From contig JAZOTM010000001.1 of assembly GCA_045657625.1 (NCBI GenBank), positions 1 to 64,000 of the forward strand: a DNA stretch of 64,000 bases, written 5' to 3'. Source of the DNA: JAZOTM01 sp045657625 (lineage in GTDB: Bacteria > Bacillota > Clostridia > Lachnospirales > Lachnospiraceae). The translations under genes and the position numbers were made by a program. The stretch's first letter is position 1; every line of letters starts with the position of its first letter. Under the pieces are notes generated by a model. The model did no database searches, was not told the DNA's origin, and saw only the letters and a program-made list of their open reading frames with translations. Below are positions 34,420 through 42,805 of the stretch, piece after piece.

Positions 34420-35409
34420 ATGATAGAACAGTTAAAAATTGGAAATGTAACATTACCCAATAATTTAATCTTGGGACCAATGGCAGGTGTCACGGACCTG
34501 CCATTTCGTCTGCTTTGTAAAGAACAGGGAGCCGGCCTTTTGTGTATGGAAATGGTGAGTGCTAAGGGCATTTTTTACAACAATCGAAATACGGAAAAGC
34601 TTTTAGAAATTGATGAAAAAGAGCATCCTGTTTCTTTACAGCTATTTGGTTCTGAACCGGAAATCATGGGTGACATGGTGAAAAGGCTGGAAGCAGAAGG
34701 AAGAAAATTTGATATTTATGATTTAAATATGGGCTGCCCGGTTCCAAAGGTGGTAAATAATGGAGATGGCTCGGCCCTTATGAAGGATCCGGTAAAAGCC
34801 GGAAAGATTTTGGAAGCCATGGTAAAAGCCACAGATAAGCCGGTAACCGTAAAATTCCGAAAGGGTTTTAACGAGGAACTTGTGAATGCGGTGGAAATCG
34901 CACATGTGGCGGAAGAGAGTGGGGTTGCTGCTGTGGCGGTTCATGGTCGTACCAGAGAGCAATATTACTCCGGAAAAGCGGATTGGGATATTATTCGTCA
35001 AGTAAAGGAAGCAGTGAAGATTCCGGTCATTGGAAATGGGGATTTGAATTCACCGGAGGATGTGATTCGCATGAAGGAAGAGACGAATTGTGATGGCTTT
35101 ATGATTGCAAGAGGTGCACAGGGAAATCCTTGGATTTTTTCCAGATTGCTTACTTATTTTGAAACAGGAGAATTACCGGAAAAACCGGATTTTCATCAAG
35201 TGACGGAAATGGTACTTCGCCATGGACAGTTATTGATGGAGTATAAAGGCGAGTACACCGGTATGCGGGAAATCAGAAAACATGCGGCTTGGTATACCGG
35301 TGGGTTTAAAGGAGCCTCCGATCTTCGCAGAAGATTGAATACGGTAGAAACCTATGAGGAATTAAAAGCCTCCTTTGAGGCCTTTGAAAAGGGCATGGAA
35401 AAAGGGTGA
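34420..35409 (+). CDS. dusB: tRNA-dihydrouridine synthase (DusB family)
   Basis: 329 aa FMN enzyme that reduces uridine to dihydrouridine in tRNA. Motifs: LGPMAGVTDLPFRLLCKEQG, DLNMGCPVPKVVNNGDGSAL (catalytic Cys in NMGCPVPK), VAVHGRTREQYYSG, and IGNGDLNSPEDV with GFMIARGAQGNPWIF (FMN phosphate binding). The C-terminal helical tRNA-binding domain (about 245-329) has MREIRKHAAWYTGG. It begins one base after the coaX stop, so translation is coupled. Confidence 0.94.
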   Translation: MIEQLKIGNVTLPNNLILGPMAGVTDLPFRLLCKEQGAGLLCMEMVSAKGIFYNNRNTEKLLEIDEKEHPVSLQLFGSEPEIMGDMVKRLEAEGRKFDIYDLNMGCPVPKVVNNGDGSALMKDPVKAGKILEAMVKATDKPVTVKFRKGFNEELVNAVEIAHVAEESGVAAVAVHGRTREQYYSGKADWDIIRQVKEAVKIPVIGNGDLNSPEDVIRMKEETNCDGFMIARGAQGNPWIFSRLLTYFETGELPEKPDFHQVTEMVLRHGQLLMEYKGEYTGMREIRKHAAWYTGGFKGASDLRRRLNTVETYEELKASFEAFEKGMEKG

Positions 35410-35424
35410 GAAGGGCATCAAACC

Positions 35425-35453
35425 TTGACAGAAACCTATTCTTCCAATATAAT
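35425..35453 (+). promoter_or_regulatory. Perfect-consensus sigma-A promoter of greA, with a structured leader
   Basis: TTGACA (35425-35430), 17-base spacer, TATAAT (35448-35453), fully consensus. The leader of about 135 bases (35460-35594) can close a 9-bp stem between TTGATTGCG (about 35507-35515) and CGTAATCAA (about 35552-35560, one G-U pair). No riboswitch family was recognised. Confidence 0.8.
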
Positions 35454-35594
35454 GTAGAAATTATCGGGGGACTGTCTGAGTTATGAACGGTCCTAGAAAG
35501 AATAGAATTGATTGCGAATCATACAGGTCTCACTTGCTTCATAGCAGATACGTAATCAAAGGAATTTAGAAATCAAGAGAGGGACAATCAGATC

Positions 35595-36077
35595 ATGGAA
35601 GCAAAAAAGAATATTTTGACTTATGAAGGTCTTCGTAAATTAGAGGATGAACTGGAGAACTTAAAAGTAGTCAAACGTAAAGAGATCTCCCAGAAAATTA
35701 AGGAAGCCAGAGAACAGGGTGACCTTTCAGAAAATGCAGAATATGATGCAGCAAAGGATGAGCAGAGAGATATTGAAGCTCGTATTGAAGAGATTGAAAA
35801 AATCTTGAAAAATGCAGAAGTGGTTGTAGAAGAAGAGGTAGAACTCGGAACCGTTACCATCGGATGCAAGGTAAAGATTTTAGATGTGGAATATGATGAA
35901 GAACTTGAATATAAGATTGTTGGTTCTACAGAAGCAAACAGCTTAAAGGGCAAGATTAGTAATGAATCTCCGGTTGGACGTGCTTTGCTTGGACATAAAG
36001 CAGGTGATGTAGTTCAAGTTGAGACAGAGGTTGGAGTACTGGAATACAAAGTTCTTGATATTACACGTTCAAACTAA
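35595..36077 (+). CDS. greA: Transcription elongation factor GreA
   Basis: 160 aa. Rescues backtracked RNA polymerase by stimulating transcript cleavage through the secondary channel. The N-terminal coiled coil (about 10-78) carries the acidic tip region DLSENAEYDAAKDEQ, and the C-terminal FKBP-like domain (about 82-160) contains ISNESPVGRALLGHKAGD. Full length, preceded by GAGAGGGA. It has its own consensus promoter at 35425 and a terminator at 36085, so it is expressed strongly and mostly alone, although lysS follows. Confidence 0.97.
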   Translation: MEAKKNILTYEGLRKLEDELENLKVVKRKEISQKIKEAREQGDLSENAEYDAAKDEQRDIEARIEEIEKILKNAEVVVEEEVELGTVTIGCKVKILDVEYDEELEYKIVGSTEANSLKGKISNESPVGRALLGHKAGDVVQVETEVGVLEYKVLDITRSN

Positions 36078-36084
36078 AAGAAAA

Positions 36085-36117
36085 GCTGCAGTCGTTTTTA
36101 CGGTTGCAGCAATTTTT
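36085..36117 (+). terminator. Intrinsic terminator after greA
   Basis: GCTGCAGTCG (36085-36094) pairs with CGGTTGCAGC (36101-36110), two G-U pairs, then AATTTTT. Confidence 0.75.
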
Positions 36118-36167
36118 GCGTTATAGGAATCCATAAGAAAAGATAGAAAAATAGTAGGAGGAAACAC

Positions 36168-37775
36168 ATGGCACAGCAGAACAATGGCGGAAACCAGCAA
36201 CAGGACGTAAATCAGTTATTGAAGGTGCGTCGTGAAAAACTTGCAGCATTGCAGGAAGCCGGAAAGGACCCGTTCCAGATTACAAAATATGACCAGACCC
36301 ATCACACCGATGAGGTTCGCGCATTATATGAGGAGCATGAAGCAAAACTTTTAGCAGGTCGTCAGCCGGTAAACACAGAGGGAATGGATGAAGAAACTGC
36401 AAAACAGGCTGTAAATGATGATTACAATGAACGCAGAAGCATTATGGATGCAGAACCGATTCATGTAAGTATTGCAGGTCGTATGATGTTCAAACGTGTC
36501 ATGGGAAAAGCAAGCTTTTGCAACATCCGTGATTTAAAGGGCAATATTCAGGTATATGTAGCAAGAGATGCAATTGGAGAAGAATCCTATGCAGATTTCA
36601 AGAAATCAGATATTGGTGATATCTATGGTTTAAAGGGATGGGTTTTCCGTACCAAAACCGGAGAAATTTCCATTCATGCTGAGGAAATGACACTTTTGTC
36701 CAAGAGTTTACAGATTTTGCCGGAGAAGTTCCACGGCTTGACAGATACAGATACTCGTTATCGTCAGCGTTATGTAGACTTGATTATGAATCAGGAATCC
36801 AGAGACGTATTTGTAAAGCGTTCTCAGATCATCAAAGAAATCCGCAAGTTTTTAGATGGTAGAGACTTCATGGAGGTAGAGACACCTATGCTTGTGCACA
36901 ATGCAGGTGGAGCAGCTGCCAGACCTTTTGATACCCATTACAATTCTTTGGATGAAGATGTAAAACTTCGTATTTCTTTGGAACTATATTTAAAGAGATT
37001 AATCGTAGGTGGCTTGGAGCGTGTTTACGAAATTGGTCGTGTATTCCGTAATGAAGGTGTTGATACCCGTCACAATCCGGAATTTACTTTGATGGAATTA
37101 TACCAGGCATATACAGATTACTATGGCATGATGGAACTTACAGAGTCCATGTTCCGTTATTTGGCAGAAACCGTTTGCGGCTCCTCCAAGATTTCCTACA
37201 ACGGAATTGAAATCGATTTTGGAAAGCCATTTGAACGTATCACCATGATTGATTGTATCAAGAAGTATGCAGGAGTGGATTTTGACCAGGTAGAAACCGA
37301 TGAAGAAGCAAAGGCTCTTGCAAAAGAACATCATGTAGAGTTCGAAGAACGTCACACCAAGGGAGACATCGTAAACTTATTCTTCGAAGAGTTCTGTGAG
37401 AAGAACCTGATTCAGCCTACTTTTGTCATGGATCATCCACTTGCCATTTCTCCATTGACCAAGAAGAAACCGGAGGATCCTACCAAGGTAGAGCGCTTCG
37501 AACTTTTCATCAATACTTGGGAAATGTGTAACGCATATTCAGAGTTGAACGATCCGATTGACCAGAGAGAACGTTTTGCAGCACAGGAAGAAGCCTTTGC
37601 AGCAGGTGATGAAGAAGCAAACCACACAGATGAAGACTTCTTAAATGCATTATCCATTGGTATGCCTCCAACAGGTGGTATCGGATACGGTATCGACCGT
37701 TTGGTAATGCTTTTGACAGATAGCCAGGCAATTAGGGATGTGCTTTTATTCCCGACTATGAAGTCCTTGAACTAA
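36168..37775 (+). CDS. lysS: Lysyl-tRNA synthetase, class II
   Basis: 535 aa, charges tRNA-Lys. N-terminal OB-fold anticodon domain (about 75-190, VSIAGRMMFKRVMGKASF). Class II motif 2 ERVYEIGRVFRNEGVDTRHNPEF and motif 3 GIGYGIDRLVMLLTD are clear, as is HNPEFTLMELYQAYTDY. A short Gln/Asn-rich N-terminal extension (MAQQNNGGNQQQ) precedes the normal start region. AGGAGG lies before ATG 36168. It ends the birA-to-lysS housekeeping run; a strong terminator and then an integrase follow. Confidence 0.97.
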   Translation: MAQQNNGGNQQQDVNQLLKVRREKLAALQEAGKDPFQITKYDQTHHTDEVRALYEEHEAKLLAGRQPVNTEGMDEETAKQAVNDDYNERRSIMDAEPIHVSIAGRMMFKRVMGKASFCNIRDLKGNIQVYVARDAIGEESYADFKKSDIGDIYGLKGWVFRTKTGEISIHAEEMTLLSKSLQILPEKFHGLTDTDTRYRQRYVDLIMNQESRDVFVKRSQIIKEIRKFLDGRDFMEVETPMLVHNAGGAAARPFDTHYNSLDEDVKLRISLELYLKRLIVGGLERVYEIGRVFRNEGVDTRHNPEFTLMELYQAYTDYYGMMELTESMFRYLAETVCGSSKISYNGIEIDFGKPFERITMIDCIKKYAGVDFDQVETDEEAKALAKEHHVEFEERHTKGDIVNLFFEEFCEKNLIQPTFVMDHPLAISPLTKKKPEDPTKVERFELFINTWEMCNAYSELNDPIDQRERFAAQEEAFAAGDEEANHTDEDFLNALSIGMPPTGGIGYGIDRLVMLLTDSQAIRDVLLFPTMKSLN

Positions 37776-37810
37776 GAAAACAGAGAATTTCAAGGTTTTT
37801 GTCAGTTGAA

Positions 37811-37830
37811 TTGACCAAATTTGACCAAAG
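37811..37830. repeat. Short direct repeat TTGACCAAA beside the integrase
   Basis: TTGACCAAA occurs at 37811-37819 and 37821-37829, exactly 10 bases (one helical turn) apart, about 90 bases before the integrase gene. Such phased repeats may be arm-type integrase sites, but this is inference. Confidence 0.35.
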
Positions 37831-37843
37831 AGAAGAAAGATAT

Positions 37844-37888
37844 AAGACCATAACCCGACTCGTAAGAAGGGTTATGGTCTTTTCTTTC
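37844..37888 (+). terminator. Intrinsic terminator after lysS
   Basis: AAGACCATAACCC (37844-37856) and GGGTTATGGTCTT (37869-37881) form a perfect 13-bp stem, followed by TTCTTTCT. Confidence 0.9.
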
Positions 37889-37920
37889 TATGACGATAGG
37901 TTAAAAAAAGGAGCCGATTT

Positions 37921-39123
37921 ATGACAAAGAAAAGAATGGATAGCCAAGGGCAACAATTATTTTGTGGAGAGTATTTACGGAAAGACGGACGCTATGAATA
38001 TCGTTATCGCACCAGGGAGGGAGAACAGAAGCAAATCTATGCCGGTAGTTTATCGGATCTTCGTAAAGAAGAAGCGATGATTTTATATTTTGAGTCCGTG
38101 AATATCTCCAAGAAAATAAAGAATATTACATTGAATGATCAATTTGAAATATGGATACAAGAAAAAATAAATTTAAGAGAAAACACGAAGAGAAATTATG
38201 TATTTTTGTATGATGCTTATGTGCGAAAGTCTCTAGGAAAGGAGCAGTTGGATTTTGTGACTGCTTTTGATATAAAGTCTTTTTACATGAAGTTGTATTA
38301 TAGTAAAAGGCTTTCTGCTGAGACGGTGGCAAGTATACAAAATATCCTGTATCAGGTTTTTCAGTCCGGAGTGGAAAGAGAACTTATATGGAAAAATCCG
38401 GCGGAACGAGCATGTAAAGAACTAAAGCGACAGCATACTAAACATAGTAGTATTAGAAAGGGATTATCAGAGAAAGAAGTAGTAGCATTTCTGACATTTG
38501 TGGAGAAATCCGAAGAATGTAAGAGATGGTATCCACTTCTTTTTTTATTCGTATATACAGGCCTTCGAATAGGAGAAATGGCTGGGCTTCGATGGGAAGA
38601 TGTGCATATGCGGGAGAATTATATAGATGTGAATCATACGATAAATTATCATGCGAAGAATAGGGAGAAGTCTTCGTATTACACAATGGATCCCCCGAAA
38701 ACAGAGGCGGGGAAGCGAAGGATTCCGCTGACAGAAAAGATGAAAAAAGTTTTGTACCTGGAGCATTATTACCAGAAAGAAGTGGGGGTGCAATGCAAAC
38801 AAGAAATTGCCGGGTACAATGATTTTGTGTTTTGCAATAAACTGGGGCATGTGATTTCGCAAGAATGTGTAAATCGCGCATTAAAAAGAATTGTTTTAAC
38901 CTATAATCAGCAAGCAATGGAAAATGGGGGAGTATTGTTGCCAGCAATCACAACCCATGACTTGCGTCATACATTTGCAAATATTTTATGTGAAAGGAAT
39001 GTAAATCTAAAGGTAGCGCAGAAATTGTTAGGGCATGCAGATATTCAAACCACTATGGACATTTATACTCAGGTTTCACAGGAATTTATCTATCAGGAGT
39101 ATGTGGAAAAACTAGACATCTAA
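37921..39123 (+). CDS. Tyrosine recombinase / Tn916-type integrase
   Basis: 400 aa. Site-specific recombinase of the kind used by conjugative transposons and phages. An N-terminal AP2-like arm-binding region (about 10-60, YLRKDGRYEYRYRTREG) and a core-binding SAM-like domain (about 70-160) precede the catalytic domain. All key residues are present: Arg216 (TGLRIGE), His346-x-x-Arg349 (THDLRHTFA), His372 (LLGHADIQTT) and Tyr382 (MDIYTQ). AAGGAG precedes ATG. It directly follows lysS. No excisionase, relaxase or phage gene is adjacent, so it seems to be a stranded or minimal element marking the start of the accessory region. Confidence 0.93.
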   Translation: MTKKRMDSQGQQLFCGEYLRKDGRYEYRYRTREGEQKQIYAGSLSDLRKEEAMILYFESVNISKKIKNITLNDQFEIWIQEKINLRENTKRNYVFLYDAYVRKSLGKEQLDFVTAFDIKSFYMKLYYSKRLSAETVASIQNILYQVFQSGVERELIWKNPAERACKELKRQHTKHSSIRKGLSEKEVVAFLTFVEKSEECKRWYPLLFLFVYTGLRIGEMAGLRWEDVHMRENYIDVNHTINYHAKNREKSSYYTMDPPKTEAGKRRIPLTEKMKKVLYLEHYYQKEVGVQCKQEIAGYNDFVFCNKLGHVISQECVNRALKRIVLTYNQQAMENGGVLLPAITTHDLRHTFANILCERNVNLKVAQKLLGHADIQTTMDIYTQVSQEFIYQEYVEKLDI

Positions 39124-39132
39124 TAATACGCC

Positions 39133-39297
39133 CTATGGTTCGCCATGGAGCTTTTTGAATTCTCTGTACATAATAAGAGAGCTGCTATGCTGGCAGCAAG
39201 GGCAGCTGAGTTGATGGATTTGAAGCTTTTGAAAAACAAGAGAATCATAAGATTCTTGTGAAATGTCATTGAAATTTTCAGCAAATATCGTTATCAT
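39133..39297 (-). pseudogene. Possible truncated transposase N-terminus
   Basis: An open frame on the minus strand from MITIFAENF reads about 54 residues containing LSCPCCQHSS, a CxxC zinc-finger-like motif of the kind found at the N-terminus of some IS transposases, then stops 10 bases from the integrase stop codon. No downstream transposase domain exists. The remainder of 39124-39741 shows nothing else recognisable. Low confidence. Confidence 0.3.
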
Positions 39298-39741
39298 AAC
39301 AGTGTGTATAGTAGTATGTATATGTAGTGCAATGTATAGTATGTCGTGTGTATTGTCCATTAAGCGTATATGTACGAAAGTGTAGAAAGAAGCAGGGCTT
39401 GTGATGGGGCACCTGCTTTTTTCGTGCAACGAATTAAGAATACCATATCTATGTAATTTCAGGCAATGTGATGTGTTCTGCATCACAATATAATCCGAGG
39501 ATTTTTACTTAAAGTGAAGATTTTTTTGAATTCTGTTGCAAATAAAATGAGAAATAATATGATAGATTCCAAGTTAAATAATATGGAGATGTCCGCTGTG
39601 TTTAGGGGGTCTCCTGTGAAAAAGGATTGATTTAGCCCACAGGTAAAGAGAAAAATATGAAGATTATAGATACGATTACATTTAGACAAATGATAAGAAA
39701 GAGAGAAAGCAGAAGGACTATATGTCTAAGAAACTGATTTT

Positions 39742-39771
39742 AGAGGGAGTGCTTTGCCACTCCCTCTTTTC
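39742..39771 (+). terminator. Intrinsic terminator in the gap before the nitroreductase
   Basis: AGAGGGAGTG and CACTCCCTCT form a 10-bp stem with a 6-base loop, then TTTT. No recognisable gene lies directly upstream (39487-39741). Confidence 0.8.
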
Positions 39772-39871
39772 AAGTGATGTCTTTGTTATAATTTAAGTTT
39801 TCTTGGTTCATAAACTGCCTGTTGTGATAAATCCCTACCTATGAATTGTGCAATATTGGATTATTATGGCT

Positions 39872-40390
39872 TTAAAGTTCGGTGATGATTTCATCCATAG
39901 GCTTGAATACGTCATGCCATTTAGCAAAAGGAACTGCACCATCTGCAGCATAACCAATTGGAAGAAGCATGACAGGCTTGATATTTTCAGGAAGGTTAAA
40001 CATTTCTTTCACAGCCTCATGGGAAAACATACCTACCCATACAGACCCAATCCCTTGATTCCATGCTTCAAGCATCATGTGTGTTGCAACAATACTGGCA
40101 TCAGTCATTCCCGAGTGATCGCCTTTGGTTAAGTTGTTGTCCCAATCCTGATCGTCGTCATAGCAGACAAGTAGAACTGTTGGAGCACCATATATAGCGC
40201 GGCAAACACTGTTAATTTTTTTTAACGCCTCTTCGCTTTTTAAAACATAGATTTTTTGTGGCTGAAAATTAACAGCTGTGGGAGCATACTTTGCTGCTAA
40301 TAAGATTTTATCTAATTTTTCTTTCTCAATTGGTTTATCAGAAAAGGATCTGACTGACCAACGGTCTTTTATAAGCTCTGAATATTCCAT
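39872..40390 (-). CDS. Nitroreductase-family flavoprotein
   Basis: 172 aa, FMN-dependent NAD(P)H oxidoreductase family. FMN-binding N-terminal RWSVRSFSDKPIEKEKLDKI, substrate region AAKYAPTAVNFQPQKI, DASIVATHMMLEAWNQGIGSVWVG and the C-terminal LPIGYAADGA all fit. GGAGGT precedes its start on the minus strand. It is divergently transcribed from an HxlR regulator with an operator between them, a common redox/electrophile-response pairing. Physiological substrate unknown. Confidence 0.93.
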   Translation of the reverse strand: MEYSELIKDRWSVRSFSDKPIEKEKLDKILLAAKYAPTAVNFQPQKIYVLKSEEALKKINSVCRAIYGAPTVLLVCYDDDQDWDNNLTKGDHSGMTDASIVATHMMLEAWNQGIGSVWVGMFSHEAVKEMFNLPENIKPVMLLPIGYAADGAVPFAKWHDVFKPMDEIITEL

Positions 40391-40460
40391 TTTATTTTAC
40401 CTCCATTGCTTGATTTATTGTTATGATGGCTTTATATTAAACTTATGATAACTAAAAAAC

Positions 40461-40502
40461 AAGTACGCACATTAAGGTAATGTACTTACCCAAAGGTAAG
40501 TA
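40461..40502. promoter_or_regulatory. Putative HxlR operators between nitroreductase and hxlR genes
   Basis: Perfect inverted repeat TACTTACC-CAAA-GGTAAGTA (40483-40502) just upstream of the regulator start, plus AAGTACGCAC at 40461-40470. The same AAGTACGCACTT core (reverse strand) occurs beside the second HxlR gene at 63894-63913. Confidence 0.6.
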
Positions 40503-40513
40503 ATGGGGAAAAC

Positions 40514-40909
40514 ATGGAATTAACTAAAGAACAAATTGAATTTTATAATGATTTGGATAACCTTTCTGATGAAGAAAGATATAAATTTATATGTGATGCT
40601 AAAGATTGTATACAAAACACGGGTTTTAATTATACAATGTCGATTATAAGTGGAAAGTACAAGATGATAATCCTTTACACTATAGGTCAGTTTGGAACTA
40701 TTCGCACCAATGAAATGCAAAGATATATAAAAGGGATATCCTTTAAAACGCTTAGTGCCAATCTTAAGGAACTTGAGCGAGATGAACTGATAATCAGGCA
40801 CGAGTATCCGCAGATTCCACCAAGAGTAGAGTATGAATTATCTGAAAAAGGCAAATCATTGATACCTATATTTAATGCTCTATGTGCATGGGGATATCAG
40901 CATAGGTGA
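40514..40909 (+). CDS. HxlR-family winged-helix regulator
   Basis: 131 aa with an N-terminal extension of about 30 residues. The HxlR core (about 35-131) contains SIISGKYKMIILYTIGQFG, ISFKTLSANLKELERDELI and YPQIPPRVEYELSEKGKSLI, the last being the family wing signature. It contains Cys residues at about 32 and 126 that might sense redox or electrophiles, as in YodB/HypR. Divergent from the nitroreductase, with a shared operator. Probably represses both. Confidence 0.93.
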   Translation: MELTKEQIEFYNDLDNLSDEERYKFICDAKDCIQNTGFNYTMSIISGKYKMIILYTIGQFGTIRTNEMQRYIKGISFKTLSANLKELERDELIIRHEYPQIPPRVEYELSEKGKSLIPIFNALCAWGYQHR

Positions 40910-41088
40910 AAATAATGGAAGAAAAGGCTGCTAAGAGATGGCCATTGTGGGTGATATATTCCTCATGTGAAGATGGAAAGAATGGCATAATAAAAGACTC
41001 ACCGCTTTGGTGAGCCTGCATGAGAGCCAATAATACAAGTGGACAATTGTCTTTTTTATAAGTCAACCAATGAATTGAATGGAGCTGC

Positions 41089-41160
41089 TTAACCTCGTTT
41101 ATATTGGCCCGGAGTTTTGCCAGTAACCTTTTTGAAGATACTGATAAAATGAGAAATAAT
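41089..41160 (-). pseudogene. AraC-family regulator remnant 1 (C-terminal end)
   Basis: Minus-strand codons ending at TAA 41089-41091 read SHFISIFKKVTGKTPGQYKRG, the last helix-turn-helix of an AraC regulator. No upstream part of the gene remains. It differs from the AraC fragment at 41311. Confidence 0.7.
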
Positions 41161-41310
41161 AATCAACGAGAAGATGGAGTGTTTGTTGTCCCGATTTCGT
41201 GTTTAAAAGATTAAAAAGTCTCAATTTGGACTGTTATGCACCGAAATATCTCTGTAAATTCAGAGAAGCGCATGATAAAGGTTATTACTGGGATAAGACG
41301 TTGCGGAATC

Positions 41311-41424
41311 TTATTCCCGATATTTCATTTTATATTCCTGTGGGGTGCAGCCTGCATATTTTTTTAATGTTGTATAGAAATAAGACAGGTTATCATACCC
41401 GCAGTGATAAGTAATTTTCTTGAT
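41311..41424 (-). pseudogene. AraC-family regulator remnant 2, copy of the 3' end of the gene at 50804
   Basis: Minus-strand codons read IKKITYHCGYDNLSYFYTTL then KKYAGCTPQEYKMKYRE and stop. Bases 41318-41403 match 50811-50896 with only three mismatches over 86, in the same orientation. The rest of the regulator is missing. The gap 40910-41465 otherwise holds the first AraC remnant, two small hairpins (near 41000 and 41040) and no intact gene. Confidence 0.8.
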
Positions 41425-41465
41425 ATGCAGATTTCTTTTGATGCCAATGGGAATATATGGGATTA

Positions 41466-42623
41466 TTACATAGTCAGAATGACGACCACCATATTGAACA
41501 TGGCGTCATTCGTGATATTTAATAGTTCCTTTATCTTTTTGATTCTGTAACGGATGGTATTCTGATGCTGGAATAGATCATTACCTACAGAAATCATATC
41601 AAAATTATGATTAACACAAGACTTAAGTGTTTTGTAGGATTCCGTTGAATGGAAATCCTGAATACTCTTACAACTTGGTTCAATCCTATTTATCAGCTCG
41701 ATACGGTATTGCTCTATATAGGAATCATTTAATAGAGGATACATTGCATTGAGCGGACCAAGATCACTATAACTTCTAGAATCTGCTTTAGACGATAGAC
41801 ACATATTAAATGCATAAATAGCGCGACGCATTACAATATCCAACATAGATATATCAAGTATGCTGTCGTTGATACCAATGTGATACAGTGATGTCTGGAT
41901 AGACATTTCCTGTATGAAATGTTTCCAATACTTTTTAAGATTATGAGGTAAGGATTCTTCTGATTTGAAAAAGACTATAAAGAGCATGCCGTTTTTATAT
42001 TTCACAACATAGAGTTCATCCTTTTGGGTTATTTGTTCAAGAGCCAGCTGAGTTTTATTCAAGGTTCTCTGAAGCGCAAAATCATTGACTGCTGACTGAA
42101 ATCCTAGATACATGGAGCTTGCATATTTGTTGTCATATGAAATATTCAGAGCTCCGGTGAACTGCTGAATTTCATTTTGATAGGAAGGATGTTGGATAAA
42201 AGAGTCTATGAGCTTCTCATAATAGTCGTAGTTGGTAGATGAACGCAGATAATCTGTTACATTTAGGATTACATCTTCTATGAAAATCTCAGAAAAGGTA
42301 AAGATAGGAACCTCATGTTCATCTGCAAGAGCAATAACTTCGTCTGGAATAGTTTCAAAAAATATTGTCTTAATAGCAAATGCAGAAACCCCAATTCCAA
42401 TAAGAGAAGAAAATGATTTATATATTCTGGAAGGATCATCTTTGGCATACATGAGATTAGTAATTACAAAATCACCAGGTTGAAAACCATAATATGTCTC
42501 TTCGATTCCTTCATAATCAAGAATTACTACGTTTGCAATATTTTTATATAGACCATTTTGACCGGCAACTAACTGAAATTGGTTGAAGAATTCGAAGTTA
42601 TTTAGTGAGGATAAACTTAGCAT
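41466..42623 (-). CDS. PucR-family transcriptional regulator
   Basis: 385 aa. The N-terminal PucR domain (about 1-125) has GLYKNIANVVILDYEGIEE and FQPGDFVITNLMYAKDD. A middle GGDEF-like/variable region leads to the C-terminal HTH_30 (about 325-385) with NDLFQHQNTIRYRIKKIKEL. PucR regulators usually activate genes for purine or amino-acid breakdown in response to substrate. AAGGAG lies before its start. It is divergent from the RocB-like gene, so it is the likely regulator of the block 42.8-50.7 kb. Confidence 0.9.
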   Translation of the reverse strand: MLSLSSLNNFEFFNQFQLVAGQNGLYKNIANVVILDYEGIEETYYGFQPGDFVITNLMYAKDDPSRIYKSFSSLIGIGVSAFAIKTIFFETIPDEVIALADEHEVPIFTFSEIFIEDVILNVTDYLRSSTNYDYYEKLIDSFIQHPSYQNEIQQFTGALNISYDNKYASSMYLGFQSAVNDFALQRTLNKTQLALEQITQKDELYVVKYKNGMLFIVFFKSEESLPHNLKKYWKHFIQEMSIQTSLYHIGINDSILDISMLDIVMRRAIYAFNMCLSSKADSRSYSDLGPLNAMYPLLNDSYIEQYRIELINRIEPSCKSIQDFHSTESYKTLKSCVNHNFDMISVGNDLFQHQNTIRYRIKKIKELLNITNDAMFNMVVVILTM

Positions 42624-42735
42624 GAGAATCTCTCCTTTTGTAAAAATTATAAAAACTATATCAAATATATAGTATTTTTTCCATAGCCAATTGAAAAAGT
42701 AATATGTATTATAATAATCAATTCAACAGAAGAGC

Positions 42736-42777
42736 AAAGGGGCTCGTGGTAATTCAGTTACCGCGAGCCTTTTTTTA
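42736..42777 (+). terminator. Leader terminator/attenuator ahead of the RocB-like gene
   Basis: GGCTCGTGGTAA (42741-42752) pairs with TTACCGCGAGCC (42758-42769), one G-U pair, then eight T. It lies between the divergent PucR promoter region and the ribosome site of the next gene, so it terminates or attenuates transcripts of the block itself. A possible -10 TATAAT is at 42710-42715. Confidence 0.8.
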
Positions 42778-42805
42778 TGATTACAAGAGCGACAGGAGAA
42801 GGGCT

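Noticed and set aside
34723..35001. Long minus-strand frames opposite housekeeping genes (also 8.1-8.4 kb, 11.4-12.2 kb, 24.3-24.8 kb)
   Set aside because: Shadows of clear plus-strand genes; no ribosome sites or family motifs.
36078..36167. T-box riboswitch before lysS
   Set aside because: Only a simple terminator is present and the interval is too short; no T-box motif was seen.
40872..41066. 64-aa minus-strand frame after the first HxlR gene
   Set aside because: No recognisable motif and it overlaps the hxlR 3' end; not listed as a gene.
41199..41414. 71-aa plus-strand frame
   Set aside because: It is antisense to the AraC remnant and has no motif of its own.
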